Shown here: piece after piece, positions 1-9,741 of the stretch
Layout of the letters: each line of letters opens with the position of its first letter
Position numbering within the stretch: the first letter of the stretch is position 1
Assembly (NCBI GenBank): GCA_902602885.1
Contig: CACKSM010000007.1
Coordinates: 1-44,608 of the forward strand
Source of the DNA: an uncultured Alphaproteobacteria bacterium
GTDB lineage: Bacteria > Pseudomonadota > Alphaproteobacteria > HIMB59 > GCA-002718135
DNA length: 44,608 nucleotides
Direction: 5' to 3'
The notes under the pieces: generated by a model
What the model saw: only the letters and a program-made list of their open reading frames with translations
Told to the model about the DNA's origin: nothing
Database searches by the model: none
Translations under genes and position numbers: made by a program

Positions 1-1
1 A

Positions 2-286
2 AAAAGAGACTTTTATATAAGTAATCATGCCGATGTATGGCCTGAAGTTTTGAGTGAATTAAAAAAAATTAAGATTAAAAATTATAGTATTTATTTAAAA
101 GAAGATTTTATGTTTGGTTATCTTGAGTATGATGGAGATAATTTTAATAAAGACATGGAAGAAATGCAAAAAATTCCAATTGTAGATAAATGGACAAAAT
201 TAATGATAGATTGTTTCAACCCATTTCCAAATAATGAAGAAAACAATTCATGGGTAATGATGGATGAAATTTTTTACATGGAATAA
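2..286 (+). CDS. L-rhamnose mutarotase family protein (5' truncated by window edge)
   Basis: Open frame from base 2 reads KRDFYISNHADVWPEVLSELKKIKIKNYSIYL...LFGYLEYDGD, like the RhaM/DUF718 mutarotase family; the tracker start at 50 is an internal TTG. Confidence 0.75.
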   Translation, partial: KRDFYISNHADVWPEVLSELKKIKIKNYSIYLKEDFMFGYLEYDGDNFNKDMEEMQKIPIVDKWTKLMIDCFNPFPNNEENNSWVMMDEIFYME

Positions 287-297
287 ATAAAAAAATA

Positions 298-1473
298 ATG
301 TCCAGCATTAAAAAAATTGAAGTATTTTTCTTGGAATATCCTTTTCCTAAAAAATTAAATTATAAATATAGTGCAGGTGTAGTTGAAAACATGATTGTAC
401 CTGTTGTGAAATTGACAGACAGTAATAATAATTATGGTTTAGGGGAAATTACACATGGTCAATTCACTTATGAACCAATTATAGGATTAATAAAACACTT
501 CAGCGATCTACTTAAGAATACAAATTCTGAAAATATAAATCAAGCATGGGAAAAAATGTATGGGTCTAGTGTTTTTTGGAATCGTGAAGGCATAGGAATA
601 GGGGTCATGGGAGGAATCAACATTGCTATGTATGATTTATTAGGAAAGAGGATGAAAACACCAGTTTATAAACTTTTAGGAGGTTTGCAAAAAGAAAAAA
701 TTAGAATTTATGCTAGCAATGGATTGTTTGACAATAGTAAGCAACTTTTAGAAGATGCAAATAGAGCGTACTCACTTGGATTTAGAGTATATAAGATGCG
801 TGTGATAGATCCTGATACAGTCAGTGATTTAGTTAAATCATTCAATAAAAAATTTAAAAATAGAATGCAACTTATAGTTGATGCCGTTCAAGGTTCTTCA
901 GCAAATCCGTGGGCAACTAAAGTCTCTATTAATTTAGCAAAAAAATTAGAAAGAGAGGAAATTGTATTTCTTGAAGAACCCTGTAGAGTTGAAAACATAA
1001 ATGGATATAAAGACATAAAAAAGTTTTCAACTCTTAATATTGCTGGAGCGGAAAGTATACCTACGGCTAGAGCTTTTAAAAAATATTTAGAAGAAGATGT
1101 GTTTGATATACTTCAATTTGATATAGCAACTTCTGGTTTTATTGAAGGGAGAAGAATATGTGATTTAGCATACATTCATAATAAACCAGTTGCTATTCAT
1201 TCTTGGGGCAGTGCAATAAGTATAATGGCTGGAATTCATCTTGGACTTACAGTACCAAATGTGGCTTTCACAGAATACTGTTTTATGGATCACCCTATAA
1301 ATAAAGAATTATTTGAAAATAAAAAAATAAAAATTACCAATGGATGTACTCCAAAACCTAATGGTCATGGCTTAGGCGTGCTCTTTAAAGATATTTTATC
1401 TAAAAAGTTTCAATACAAAGAAAAGATAAATACTATGATCTCCACAGACAATGATGAGATCAAACTCAAATGA
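298..1473 (+). CDS. Mandelate racemase/muconate lactonizing enzyme (enolase superfamily) sugar-acid dehydratase-like
   Basis: KMRV, DAVQGSSANPWAT, FLEEPC, GAES and AIHSWGS motifs of the MLE/MR barrel. Confidence 0.8.
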   Translation: MSSIKKIEVFFLEYPFPKKLNYKYSAGVVENMIVPVVKLTDSNNNYGLGEITHGQFTYEPIIGLIKHFSDLLKNTNSENINQAWEKMYGSSVFWNREGIGIGVMGGINIAMYDLLGKRMKTPVYKLLGGLQKEKIRIYASNGLFDNSKQLLEDANRAYSLGFRVYKMRVIDPDTVSDLVKSFNKKFKNRMQLIVDAVQGSSANPWATKVSINLAKKLEREEIVFLEEPCRVENINGYKDIKKFSTLNIAGAESIPTARAFKKYLEEDVFDILQFDIATSGFIEGRRICDLAYIHNKPVAIHSWGSAISIMAGIHLGLTVPNVAFTEYCFMDHPINKELFENKKIKITNGCTPKPNGHGLGVLFKDILSKKFQYKEKINTMISTDNDEIKLK

Positions 1474-2432
1474 CAATTTTAGTTACAGGTGGTTTAGGAT
1501 TTATAGGTTCTAAAGTTGTAGTGCAGTTACTTAAAAGAGATATCGATGTTTTAGTAACAGATCTTAATATTGAAAAAAATAAAGATAAGCTTGAAAATAA
1601 TATTTTAAAAATTGGAAAAAATAAAGATAGAGTTAATTATCAAAAATTAGATATTACAGATCACAAACAAATTGAAAATATTTTTCAAAATAACAAAATA
1701 GATTCAGTTATTAATTTAGCATATGGAATTGGAACTATATGTGAAGAAAATCCATTACTAGCAAGCAAAATAAATATTGTTGGAACTACTTCAATATTTG
1801 AAATGATAGTAAAATATAAAATTAGACGATTGGTATTTGCAAGTAGCGAAACTGTTTACGGTGCTCACCAAGAATTTTTTGGAAACAGAGCTGTGACGGA
1901 AGAAGACTACTCGGGTATTAACAATCATTTTTATACATATGGTGTGATGAAACTTCTTAATGAGTTTATGGCTGAAAAATATATCAAGAAACATGGTTGT
2001 AGTATTGCCTATACTAGACCATCAGTTGTCTTTGGTTATGGAAGGCAGAACACAGCTATTAATTGGGCTGAGGATTTTGCAGCAAAACCAGCATTAGGTG
2101 AAACGGCTTACCTACCGTTCTCAAAAAATAATAGGGATAATTGGATTTATGTAGATGATTGTGCAGAACAACTTGTTCGCTTAGCATTGAAAGAAACTCT
2201 AAACTATTCTTGCTTTAATACGGGAGCGGAAACTTTAGATGGTACTCAACTAGAGGCAACAGTAAAAAAAATAATTCCAGATGCGGAAATTTATTTTGAT
2301 GAAAATGTAAAATCTACTCCATTAATTGATGATCAGAATGATGAAAGAATTCGAAAAGAAATTAATTTTAATCCAAGGTCATTTGAAGAAGGTGTTAAAT
2401 GTCTTATACAAGATGTAAGAGAAAATAATTAA
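1470..2432 (+). CDS. NAD-dependent epimerase/dehydratase (extended SDR)
   Basis: N-terminal TGGLGFIGS Rossmann motif, YGVMK (YxxxK) active site. Confidence 0.85.
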   Translation: MTILVTGGLGFIGSKVVVQLLKRDIDVLVTDLNIEKNKDKLENNILKIGKNKDRVNYQKLDITDHKQIENIFQNNKIDSVINLAYGIGTICEENPLLASKINIVGTTSIFEMIVKYKIRRLVFASSETVYGAHQEFFGNRAVTEEDYSGINNHFYTYGVMKLLNEFMAEKYIKKHGCSIAYTRPSVVFGYGRQNTAINWAEDFAAKPALGETAYLPFSKNNRDNWIYVDDCAEQLVRLALKETLNYSCFNTGAETLDGTQLEATVKKIIPDAEIYFDENVKSTPLIDDQNDERIRKEINFNPRSFEEGVKCLIQDVRENN

Positions 2433-2435
2433 TAG

Positions 2436-3464
2436 ATGAGTTACACAACAACAGTCACAGGCAGTTATCCAAGAAAAGAAGTACAAAAAGATACACTTCG
2501 TAAACCAAGTGTTTCTGATGAAGAATCTTTTGAAATGATTAAATGGGCAGTTAAAGAACAGTCTGATCTTGGTCTAGATATTATTACTGATGGTGAAGGA
2601 TACAGAGAAAATATGTATTGGTTCTACCAATTACGACTTGATGGAGTGGATGCTATAAATAAAATTCGCAAAGATTTTACACTTGGTGGCTCAATGAAAG
2701 GTGTGGATTTGAGTAAGACTCATGGAACGAAAGGGTTTGGAATTGAGTGCGCAGTTGTAAAAGATGAAGTAAAAAATCTAAAAACTGGTTTGGCAAAAAA
2801 ATGGAGGGTAGCGAGAGACAATACTCCTTCTAACGTAAGAGTGAAGCAAACAATAACCGGACCTCATATGTTAGCAAGATTTAGTGTTAATCAAAGACCT
2901 GATCTCTATCCAGATGATATTGCACTTGCGAAAGCTTATGCGAATGCTTTAATTGCAGAACTAGAAGAAGTTGTACATGAGGGATGTGATTATGTTCAAT
3001 TTGATGAACCTGTTTGGACAGAAAATGTAAATGAAACGAAATGGGCGGCTGAGATACTAAATGGAATTATTGAGAAATTTCCTAATGTAGATTTTAACCT
3101 GCACGTATGTGGTGGTAATGCTCACAGGAAAAGAGGTTTTTTTGGAAAATACACTGATATGATTGAGGCATTTAAGATTTTAAAAGTTGATGAAATACAT
3201 CTAGAGCACTGCAGCTTACATTATAAAATGTTGGATGTTTTTAATGATTGGAAATTTGACGGAAAAGTATCTCTTGGCGTAATTGATCAAAGAATTGATA
3301 GTACAGAAACAGAAGAAGACATTATAATGGCTATCAAACCTGCGCTAGAATATTTTCCTAAAGAAAAAATATTATTAACAAGTGAATGTGGATTTGGACA
3401 TGTTCCAATAGATATTGTAAGAAATAAAATTCAGATTTTAGTTTCAACAGCAAAAAAATTATAA
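2436..3464 (+). CDS. Cobalamin-independent methionine synthase (MetE C-terminal domain-like) family protein
   Basis: TTVTGSYPR start, QFDEP, LHVCGGN and LTSECGFGH motifs. Confidence 0.8.
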   Translation: MSYTTTVTGSYPRKEVQKDTLRKPSVSDEESFEMIKWAVKEQSDLGLDIITDGEGYRENMYWFYQLRLDGVDAINKIRKDFTLGGSMKGVDLSKTHGTKGFGIECAVVKDEVKNLKTGLAKKWRVARDNTPSNVRVKQTITGPHMLARFSVNQRPDLYPDDIALAKAYANALIAELEEVVHEGCDYVQFDEPVWTENVNETKWAAEILNGIIEKFPNVDFNLHVCGGNAHRKRGFFGKYTDMIEAFKILKVDEIHLEHCSLHYKMLDVFNDWKFDGKVSLGVIDQRIDSTETEEDIIMAIKPALEYFPKEKILLTSECGFGHVPIDIVRNKIQILVSTAKKL

Positions 3465-3466
3465 TA

Positions 3467-3871
3467 ATGAAAACCAAATTAGGTTGCGTATTAATTTTAT
3501 CTTTTTTTATTTCAAATTATTGTTATTCTAATGAGATAAAAAATTATAATTGTAATATTAGTTTAAGTACAAATATCAAAAATATCTCTCCTCTTGAAAT
3601 GTCTGCGCCTAAATTAATAAAAGTAATTTATAATTCAGAAACAAATAAATTAATTGATTATATTTGGAATAATAAAAGTGTTGTTGATAATTTTGAATTA
3701 GTTCAAAACAACAATAATTTTGATTTTATTGAAATAGGACGAAAAGGATACAAGAAAACTCTATCTGATGAGAATATAAGAAATGGAATATATTTTAAAA
3801 TTTACTTAAAAGATCTGAAAGCTAATTTAAAAAAACAATTTATAAGACCTGTAAACTATAATTGTTCATAA
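3467..3871 (+). CDS. Hypothetical secreted protein
   Basis: ORF with N-terminal signal-peptide-like segment. Confidence 0.5.
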   Translation: MKTKLGCVLILSFFISNYCYSNEIKNYNCNISLSTNIKNISPLEMSAPKLIKVIYNSETNKLIDYIWNNKSVVDNFELVQNNNNFDFIEIGRKGYKKTLSDENIRNGIYFKIYLKDLKANLKKQFIRPVNYNCS

Positions 3872-3878
3872 ATTTAAT

Positions 3879-4352
3879 TTAAATTTTATTAATTTTAGAT
3901 GAAGATTTAATATCACCACTAAAAATGGACTTAAAAAAAGATTTAAATTCACTAGGCGTATTATCAAATACCTCACATTGACTACCATCAAAAAATGGCT
4001 CTAATGCTGTAACATTAAAAGCCCAAACATTTAAGTTTTCTCTAAAAATATTAAATCCATAATTTATCATTTTATTATTATCTAAGCCTATAATATAAAT
4101 AATTTCTTTAGTTGTATTATATGTTAAAATATTGTCAGTGAGGACATCTACTGTGTCTGAATTCTTAATCAATATTTGAACTGAGTTATCATCAATAAAT
4201 TTAAAACCATACATAGATTTAAAATTATAGTTTCCTTCTGTACAAATTAGAGCTTTATTTATTAATTTTGGAGATCCGTCTGACAATACAACACTTGAAA
4301 TAAATAAAACTATAAAGAATAATAATTTTTTCATTTCAAATATTAATTTCAA
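3879..4352 (-). CDS. Hypothetical secreted protein
   Basis: ORF with N-terminal hydrophobic signal (MKKLLFFIVLFISSVVLSDG). Confidence 0.5.
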   Translation of the reverse strand: MKLIFEMKKLLFFIVLFISSVVLSDGSPKLINKALICTEGNYNFKSMYGFKFIDDNSVQILIKNSDTVDVLTDNILTYNTTKEIIYIIGLDNNKMINYGFNIFRENLNVWAFNVTALEPFFDGSQCEVFDNTPSEFKSFFKSIFSGDIKSSSKINKI

Positions 4353-4367
4353 AAGATAAAATTATAA

Positions 4368-5210
4368 TCAGATTTTGTAAATTCTCTCAGCATTAGAACT
4401 TGCGATTTTCTTTGCTTCATCATCTGAAAGATTGCTTAGGATAGTATGTGTAACTTTAATCCACTCTTGAATACCTTTGCCAGCATTGACTACCGGATAA
4501 TCACTTCCCCACACCATTCTATCAGGACCAAAACATTCTAAAGAATGATCTACGTATGGCTTTATTGTTTCATAAGAAGAAGTGCCAGGTGCACAATAGG
4601 CCATTAAACCTGATAATTTACAAGTAACATTTGGAAGTTCAGAAAGAGATTTAATATCTTTACCCCATTCATCGATCTCTCCAGATGCAATAGGTGGAAC
4701 CCCACAATGATTCAATACTAAATCCATCTGATCACATTCCTTTGCAAATTCTTTTGCAATTTTTAGCTGTGTTGGCAGAAAACAAATATCAAAGGGTTTT
4801 CCAGCTGAACCAATTTTTTTTACATTATTTCTTAATACAGTGTTTTGAGAAAATTCATCAGGCATAACATGAAAAATTCTTCTATATCCAACTACATTCA
4901 TATCAATAGTTTCCTCCAACCATTGATCAAAACCATTTTTTTCTTCTGGTCTTATTGAAACAATTAAACCCTTCATATTACTATCAGGCTGATCCATAAT
5001 AGATTGTATAAATTTTGTTTCTTTTTTATAATCAGAGTCATCTACTCCTGTTTCCATGAATATTGTTCCTTTGATTTTAAAGTCTTTAGTTAGTTCTTTA
5101 TAATCCTCTAATGTAAAATTTCCCTTATCTATAGGTGGAAATTCATTTGCCCAACTATATCGAACTTGGTCCCGGTACATTAAATGCTGATGAGTATCTA
5201 TTAATTCCAT
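4368..5210 (-). CDS. Amidohydrolase 2 family (sugar lactonase-like TIM-barrel hydrolase)
   Basis: IDTHQHL start, LNHCG and WGSDYPVV motifs. Confidence 0.85.
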   Translation of the reverse strand: MELIDTHQHLMYRDQVRYSWANEFPPIDKGNFTLEDYKELTKDFKIKGTIFMETGVDDSDYKKETKFIQSIMDQPDSNMKGLIVSIRPEEKNGFDQWLEETIDMNVVGYRRIFHVMPDEFSQNTVLRNNVKKIGSAGKPFDICFLPTQLKIAKEFAKECDQMDLVLNHCGVPPIASGEIDEWGKDIKSLSELPNVTCKLSGLMAYCAPGTSSYETIKPYVDHSLECFGPDRMVWGSDYPVVNAGKGIQEWIKVTHTILSNLSDDEAKKIASSNAERIYKI

Positions 5211-5298
5211 AAATAATATTTAACACATATTGTTGAGGATGAAACCATTTTTGTTAATATATTTTCAAATAGTCAAATAATGATTTATTATAAAATAA

Positions 5299-6282
5299 AT
5301 GAATATTCTTTTATCAGGTGGAGCTGGTTATATCGGAAGTCATGCAGCTCTTTCTCTTCTAGATGCTGGTCATAATGTTCATGTTATTGATGATTTATCT
5401 ACTGGAAATGAAAGTCTCATTCCTAAAAATGCATTTTTTACAAATTGTAATATTAATGATGAAAAAGTAATTTCTGAGATTATAGAATCTAATAGCTTTG
5501 ATTTATTAATGCACTTTGCTGGTTTTATTCAAGTTGAGGAATCTGTAAAATATCCGCAGAAATATTTTAATAATAATACTGAAAATGCAACTAAGCTATT
5601 TGAAACTTGTAAAAATAATGGATTAAATAAAATAGTATTTTCTTCAACAGCTGCTGCATACGGATCAGTAAGTGAAAATAAATTAATAGATGAAAATACA
5701 AATTTAAATCCTCAAAATCCATATGCTGAATCTAAAATAAAAACAGAAAATTTTTTATTTGAAAATAAAGATGACTACAAATTTATAATATTACGATACT
5801 TTAACGTTGCTGGTGCTGATAAAAAATTAAGATCAGGTCAAATATCTAAAAGATCAACACATTTAATAAAAATTTTATCTGAGGTAGTTGTAGGTAAACG
5901 AGATAATATTGAAATATTTGGCAATGATTATAATACGCCTGATGGAACAGCTATCAGAGACTATATTCATGTCTCTGATCTAGCTGATATCCACTTAGAA
6001 ATTGCAAAATATTTATTAGAAAGTTCAGAATCTAATTTATTTAATTGTGGTTATGGAAATGGTTTTAGTGTTTTAGATGTTATAAATACTGCAAATAAAA
6101 TTTCAGAAGATAAAATTGATTATAAATTTTCAAATAGAAGAGATGGAGATGTTGAACAATTAATTGCAGATACATCAAAAATATTAAAACATATTGATTG
6201 GAGACCAAAACATAATGATCTAAGTGAAATTATAAATTCTTCAATTAAATGGGAAGAAAAAATTAATGAATCAAATACATAA
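5299..6282 (+). CDS. galE: UDP-glucose 4-epimerase
   Basis: GGAGYIGSH, YAESK, RYFNVAGA motifs; overlaps galT. Confidence 0.9.
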   Translation: MNILLSGGAGYIGSHAALSLLDAGHNVHVIDDLSTGNESLIPKNAFFTNCNINDEKVISEIIESNSFDLLMHFAGFIQVEESVKYPQKYFNNNTENATKLFETCKNNGLNKIVFSSTAAAYGSVSENKLIDENTNLNPQNPYAESKIKTENFLFENKDDYKFIILRYFNVAGADKKLRSGQISKRSTHLIKILSEVVVGKRDNIEIFGNDYNTPDGTAIRDYIHVSDLADIHLEIAKYLLESSESNLFNCGYGNGFSVLDVINTANKISEDKIDYKFSNRRDGDVEQLIADTSKILKHIDWRPKHNDLSEIINSSIKWEEKINESNT

Positions 6283-7315
6283 AAGAATTTTTATAAGAAA
6301 TGATAAAAAAGAACTTTATCTTTATGGTTATAATGAACACAAAGAGTCCCCTAGCCAAGAACTTGAGATTACAGAAATTCCTAAACCTCATATGAGATGG
6401 AACCCTTCAAGAGAAGAATGGGTTACCTACTCAGCAGGAAGAAAATACAGAACTTCATTCCCACCAAAAGAGTATTGCCCACTTTGCCCAGGTGCAAATT
6501 TAAATTATCCAACAGAGATACCATTTTCAAATTTTGAAGTTGCAGTCTTTCCAAATCGTTGGGCTAGCTTTAATCCTAATGGAGAAAATATATTTTTAGA
6601 AAATATTTTAAGTAAACCTTCAAAAGGAGAATGTGAAGTAGTTGTATATTCTCCAGCACATCTTGATACAATTTCTGAAATGCCTTTAGAGCGAATTGAG
6701 TTACTAACTAAAGTTTGGATTGATAGATATATGGAGTTGCAAAAGAAACCGGAGGTTAAATATATTCTACCTTTTGAAAATAGAGGGGAAGAATGTGGTG
6801 TTACTCTTCATCACCCTCATGGTCAAATTTATGCTTATCCTTTTATTCCTCCTGCAATTGAAAAAGAAATAAAGGCATTCAAAAAAGAAAATTTTTTAAT
6901 TAAAATCATGAGGGAACTGGAGGAAAAATACTATGTATATCAAAATGACAATTTTATTGCTGCCGTACCACCCTTTGCTAGATATGCATATGAAATATGG
7001 GTAATACCAAAAATTCAAGTTGAGGGACCTTGGAAATTTAATGATAAGCAAATTGAAGATTTTTCTAAATGTATTCAACAGGTTGTAAAAGGATATGATA
7101 CTTTTCTCAATAAAAGATGCCCGTATATAATGGGCTTACACGCTTCCCCTGAATTAAGTGATAATCAGTTTCATTTTCACGTTGAATTTTATCCACCTTT
7201 ACGACACGGCGATAAACCAAAAGTTTTAGCAGGTTCTGAGTCAATGGCTGGTGTTTTCATTATGGATGTATTGCCAGAAGATTCTGCTAAAGTATTAAGA
7301 AAATTTATGTCATGA
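6266..7315 (+). CDS. galT: Galactose-1-phosphate uridylyltransferase
   Basis: CPLCPG zinc motif and HHPHGQIYAYPF HxHxQ-type HIT catalytic motif. Confidence 0.9.
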   Translation: MNQIHKRIFIRNDKKELYLYGYNEHKESPSQELEITEIPKPHMRWNPSREEWVTYSAGRKYRTSFPPKEYCPLCPGANLNYPTEIPFSNFEVAVFPNRWASFNPNGENIFLENILSKPSKGECEVVVYSPAHLDTISEMPLERIELLTKVWIDRYMELQKKPEVKYILPFENRGEECGVTLHHPHGQIYAYPFIPPAIEKEIKAFKKENFLIKIMRELEEKYYVYQNDNFIAAVPPFARYAYEIWVIPKIQVEGPWKFNDKQIEDFSKCIQQVVKGYDTFLNKRCPYIMGLHASPELSDNQFHFHVEFYPPLRHGDKPKVLAGSESMAGVFIMDVLPEDSAKVLRKFMS

Positions 7316-7725
7316 AAACAATAGAAGAAAAAATAAATTACTACAAAGAGAGTCTAGATCTATTCGATGATGGAATGGATAAGTATAAATTTTTAATTGA
7401 TCAGGCGAAAAATGCTAAAAATTTTCCAGAAGAATACAGAAATGACTCCTTTAAAGTTTCAGGATGTCAGGCACAAGTTTGGCTTGTTCCTGAATTAAAA
7501 GAAAACAAACTTTCATTCTATTATGACTCAGATGCATTTATATCAAAGGGTATGGTAACAATTCTATGTGATATTTATGGTGATAGAAATCCATCTGAAA
7601 TTAAAAATTCTGATTTTAGTATGTTAAATACTTTAGAGCTTGATACTCTTTTAACTCCTGGGAGAAGGAATGGAGTTTATTCAATGCTTGAAAAAATAAA
7701 GGAGTACGCAAGTTCTTATGTATAA
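7312..7725 (+). CDS. sufE: SufE-family cysteine desulfuration protein
   Basis: KVSGCQAQVWLVPE motif around the conserved Cys; R-x-N-G-V C-terminal region. Confidence 0.85.
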   Translation: MKTIEEKINYYKESLDLFDDGMDKYKFLIDQAKNAKNFPEEYRNDSFKVSGCQAQVWLVPELKENKLSFYYDSDAFISKGMVTILCDIYGDRNPSEIKNSDFSMLNTLELDTLLTPGRRNGVYSMLEKIKEYASSYV

Positions 7726-7733
7726 AATAGATA

Positions 7734-8336
7734 ATGTTTTATGAGCCAAAAAAGGGAAGTCCTTTTAAAATAGATCCATTTAAATCTCTTATTTTTCCTC
7801 GACCTATTGGATGGATTTCTTCAATCAGTAAAAATGGAATAACTAATTTAGCTCCATATTCATATTTTAACGCTGTGGCTGATGAGCCTCCACAGGTTAT
7901 GTTTTGTTCAAATGGTAGTTCAATACATGGGAAATATAAGGATTCTTTATCAAATATTTTGACTACAAAAGAATTTGTTGTAAATTTTGCAACCTCAACA
8001 TCACGAAATCAAATGAATATATCTTCCAAGGATTTCAAACCAGATGAAGATGAATTTATTTTATCAAATTTAAGAAAGAAAAAATCAAGACTTGTTAAAG
8101 CTCCGTCAGTTAAAGATAGTCCTGTTAATTTAGAATGTAAATTAGTTAAAACAATTAAATTAAAATCAGATTCAAAAAAAATCTCTACAATGATTATTGG
8201 TGAAGTAATTGGAATTTTTATAAATAATAAATTTATTAAGAATAATAGAGTTGATAGCGTTGCAATGAGATATATCGCAAGAATGGGATATAGTGAGTAC
8301 ACGACCATTTCTTCAAAATTTAATCTAAAAAGATAA
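7734..8336 (+). CDS. Flavin reductase-like domain protein
   Basis: FPRPIGWISSISKNGITNLAPYSYFNAV motif. Confidence 0.85.
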   Translation: MFYEPKKGSPFKIDPFKSLIFPRPIGWISSISKNGITNLAPYSYFNAVADEPPQVMFCSNGSSIHGKYKDSLSNILTTKEFVVNFATSTSRNQMNISSKDFKPDEDEFILSNLRKKKSRLVKAPSVKDSPVNLECKLVKTIKLKSDSKKISTMIIGEVIGIFINNKFIKNNRVDSVAMRYIARMGYSEYTTISSKFNLKR

Positions 8337-8405
8337 TCGTAAAAAAATAAATAAATCATTAAAACTAATAGACTAATAATTAAATCCAGAGTAAACCTTA
8401 ACTAA

Positions 8406-8490
8406 GGGAGTATGGCGGAACTGGTAGACGCGCCGGATTCAAAATCCGGTCACTTCGGTGGTGTGGGTTCGATTCCCTCTACTCCTACCA
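8406..8490 (+). tRNA. tRNA-Leu (anticodon CAA)
   Basis: GGGAGTA/TACTCCT acceptor, anticodon arm CCGGA-TTCAAAA-TCCGG, long variable arm, GGTTCGATTCC T-arm, encoded CCA. Confidence 0.95.
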
Positions 8491-8491
8491 A
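8430..8491 (+). repeat. attL (3' part of tRNA-Leu)
   Basis: Identical to 17976-18037. Confidence 0.93.
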
Positions 8492-8529
8492 CAAAAATTA
8501 GCCTCTATCAAATTTCAGATTTAAAAAAG

Positions 8530-8551
8530 TTGCCCTGTGGTTGCCCTACGC
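8530..8551 (+). repeat. Tandem 11-bp repeats (putative integrase arm sites, attL side)
   Basis: TTGCCCTGTGG-TTGCCCTACGC. Confidence 0.5.
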
Positions 8552-8570
8552 TTCTAGAAAGTGAGAAGTT

Positions 8571-9569
8571 ATGGCGTACATACAACGACGTAAAAGACAT
8601 AAAGGTTGGACGTATACTGTTCACGTTAAACGCAAAGGTTTTAAAACTATGGTTAGAACTTTTGATATCAGATCCCAGGCTCAAAAGTGGGCAAGAGGGG
8701 TCGAACGTAAACTAGATATAGGCGATTACTCAGATTATACGGAGGCGAGTAAGTTAACTTTAAGAGATTTACTCAATCGATATAAAACTGAAAACAAGCA
8801 TAAGCGTAAAAAAGATTGGAAGGGCGAGGAATATAAGATCAATTATATCCTTAAAGATACAATCGCTGATACGAATTGTTTGAGATTATCTACTAAACAC
8901 TTAATCGAGTTTAGAGAAAGAAGATTAATGACAGTTAGTGGGTCTACTTTTAATAAAGACCTATCTTTCATTTCTACTATTATCCAAACAGCGATTAATG
9001 ATTGGGGAATATATTTTCCTAGTAATCCTTGTAGAGCTATTAAGCGCGAAAAAGAAAATGATCCAAGAGATCGAGTGTTAGAACCAAGCGAACAAAAGGA
9101 ATTATTAGAAGCCTGTGCTTTAGTTAATAACCCTTACCTTAAACCTATGGTTCAGTTCTCGATTGAAACAGCTGTAAGAAGATCGGAACTATTAGGAATA
9201 CGATATAAAAATATTAACTTCACTAATAGAACCTTGCTTTTAACCAACACTAAGAACGGCAAGGACAGGACTATTCCGTTAAGCGAAAAAGCTTTCTTAA
9301 TCTTGCAATCACAACCAAGACAGTTTGACGGAAAAGTTTTTCCTATGACTAATAATCAAGTGAAACATTTTTGGGACGAAGCTTTACAGAAAACAAACAT
9401 AAAAGGTTTTAGGTGGCACGATCTAAGGCGTCATGCGTGTACTCTTATGTTCGAGAAAGGCTTATCAGTTCCAGAAGTACAACTTTGTTCTGGACATCTC
9501 GATCCAAAGATACTTTTAAAAACTTATACGAAGCTTGATCCAAAGAAGCTCGTTGCAAAATTAGGTTAG
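8571..9569 (+). CDS. int: Tyrosine recombinase/integrase
   Basis: TAVRRSELLGIR, WHDLRRHACT, CSGHLDPKILLKTYTKL catalytic motifs (R...HxxR...H...Y). Confidence 0.95.
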   Translation: MAYIQRRKRHKGWTYTVHVKRKGFKTMVRTFDIRSQAQKWARGVERKLDIGDYSDYTEASKLTLRDLLNRYKTENKHKRKKDWKGEEYKINYILKDTIADTNCLRLSTKHLIEFRERRLMTVSGSTFNKDLSFISTIIQTAINDWGIYFPSNPCRAIKREKENDPRDRVLEPSEQKELLEACALVNNPYLKPMVQFSIETAVRRSELLGIRYKNINFTNRTLLLTNTKNGKDRTIPLSEKAFLILQSQPRQFDGKVFPMTNNQVKHFWDEALQKTNIKGFRWHDLRRHACTLMFEKGLSVPEVQLCSGHLDPKILLKTYTKLDPKKLVAKLG

Positions 9570-9577
9570 GAGGAAAT

Positions 9578-9676
9578 ATGGTAGGATTTATTTTTTGGTT
9601 AGCCTTGTTACCAATTAAGCTTTGGATTGCTTATCACGTAATAATTTTTATTTATTCTGTTTGGCTTGGCTTATAA
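9578..9676 (+). CDS. 32-aa single-transmembrane microprotein (putative)
   Basis: AGGAGG Shine-Dalgarno just before ATG; MVGFIFWLALLPIKLWIAYHVIIFIYSVWLGL; not in the ORF track. Confidence 0.5.
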   Translation: MVGFIFWLALLPIKLWIAYHVIIFIYSVWLGL

Positions 9677-9727
9677 CTAGCGTATAGGCCGATTGGGTTA
9701 GTGGTAAGGCCTATCACTAGCCCTTTT
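9677..9727. terminator. Putative terminator after the integrase operon
   Basis: Inverted repeat CTAGCGTATAGGCC ... GGCCTATCACTAG followed by CCCTTTTTAT. Confidence 0.6.
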
Positions 9728-9741
9728 TATTTTTATCACAA

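Noticed and set aside
8458-8715. ORF of 85 aa overlapping tRNA and integrase start
   Set aside because: Begins inside the tRNA and is out of frame with the well-supported integrase; spurious.
9685-9720. tRNA-like string GATTGGGTTAGTGGTAAGGCC
   Set aside because: D-arm-like only; no acceptor or T-arm; better explained as part of the terminator hairpin.
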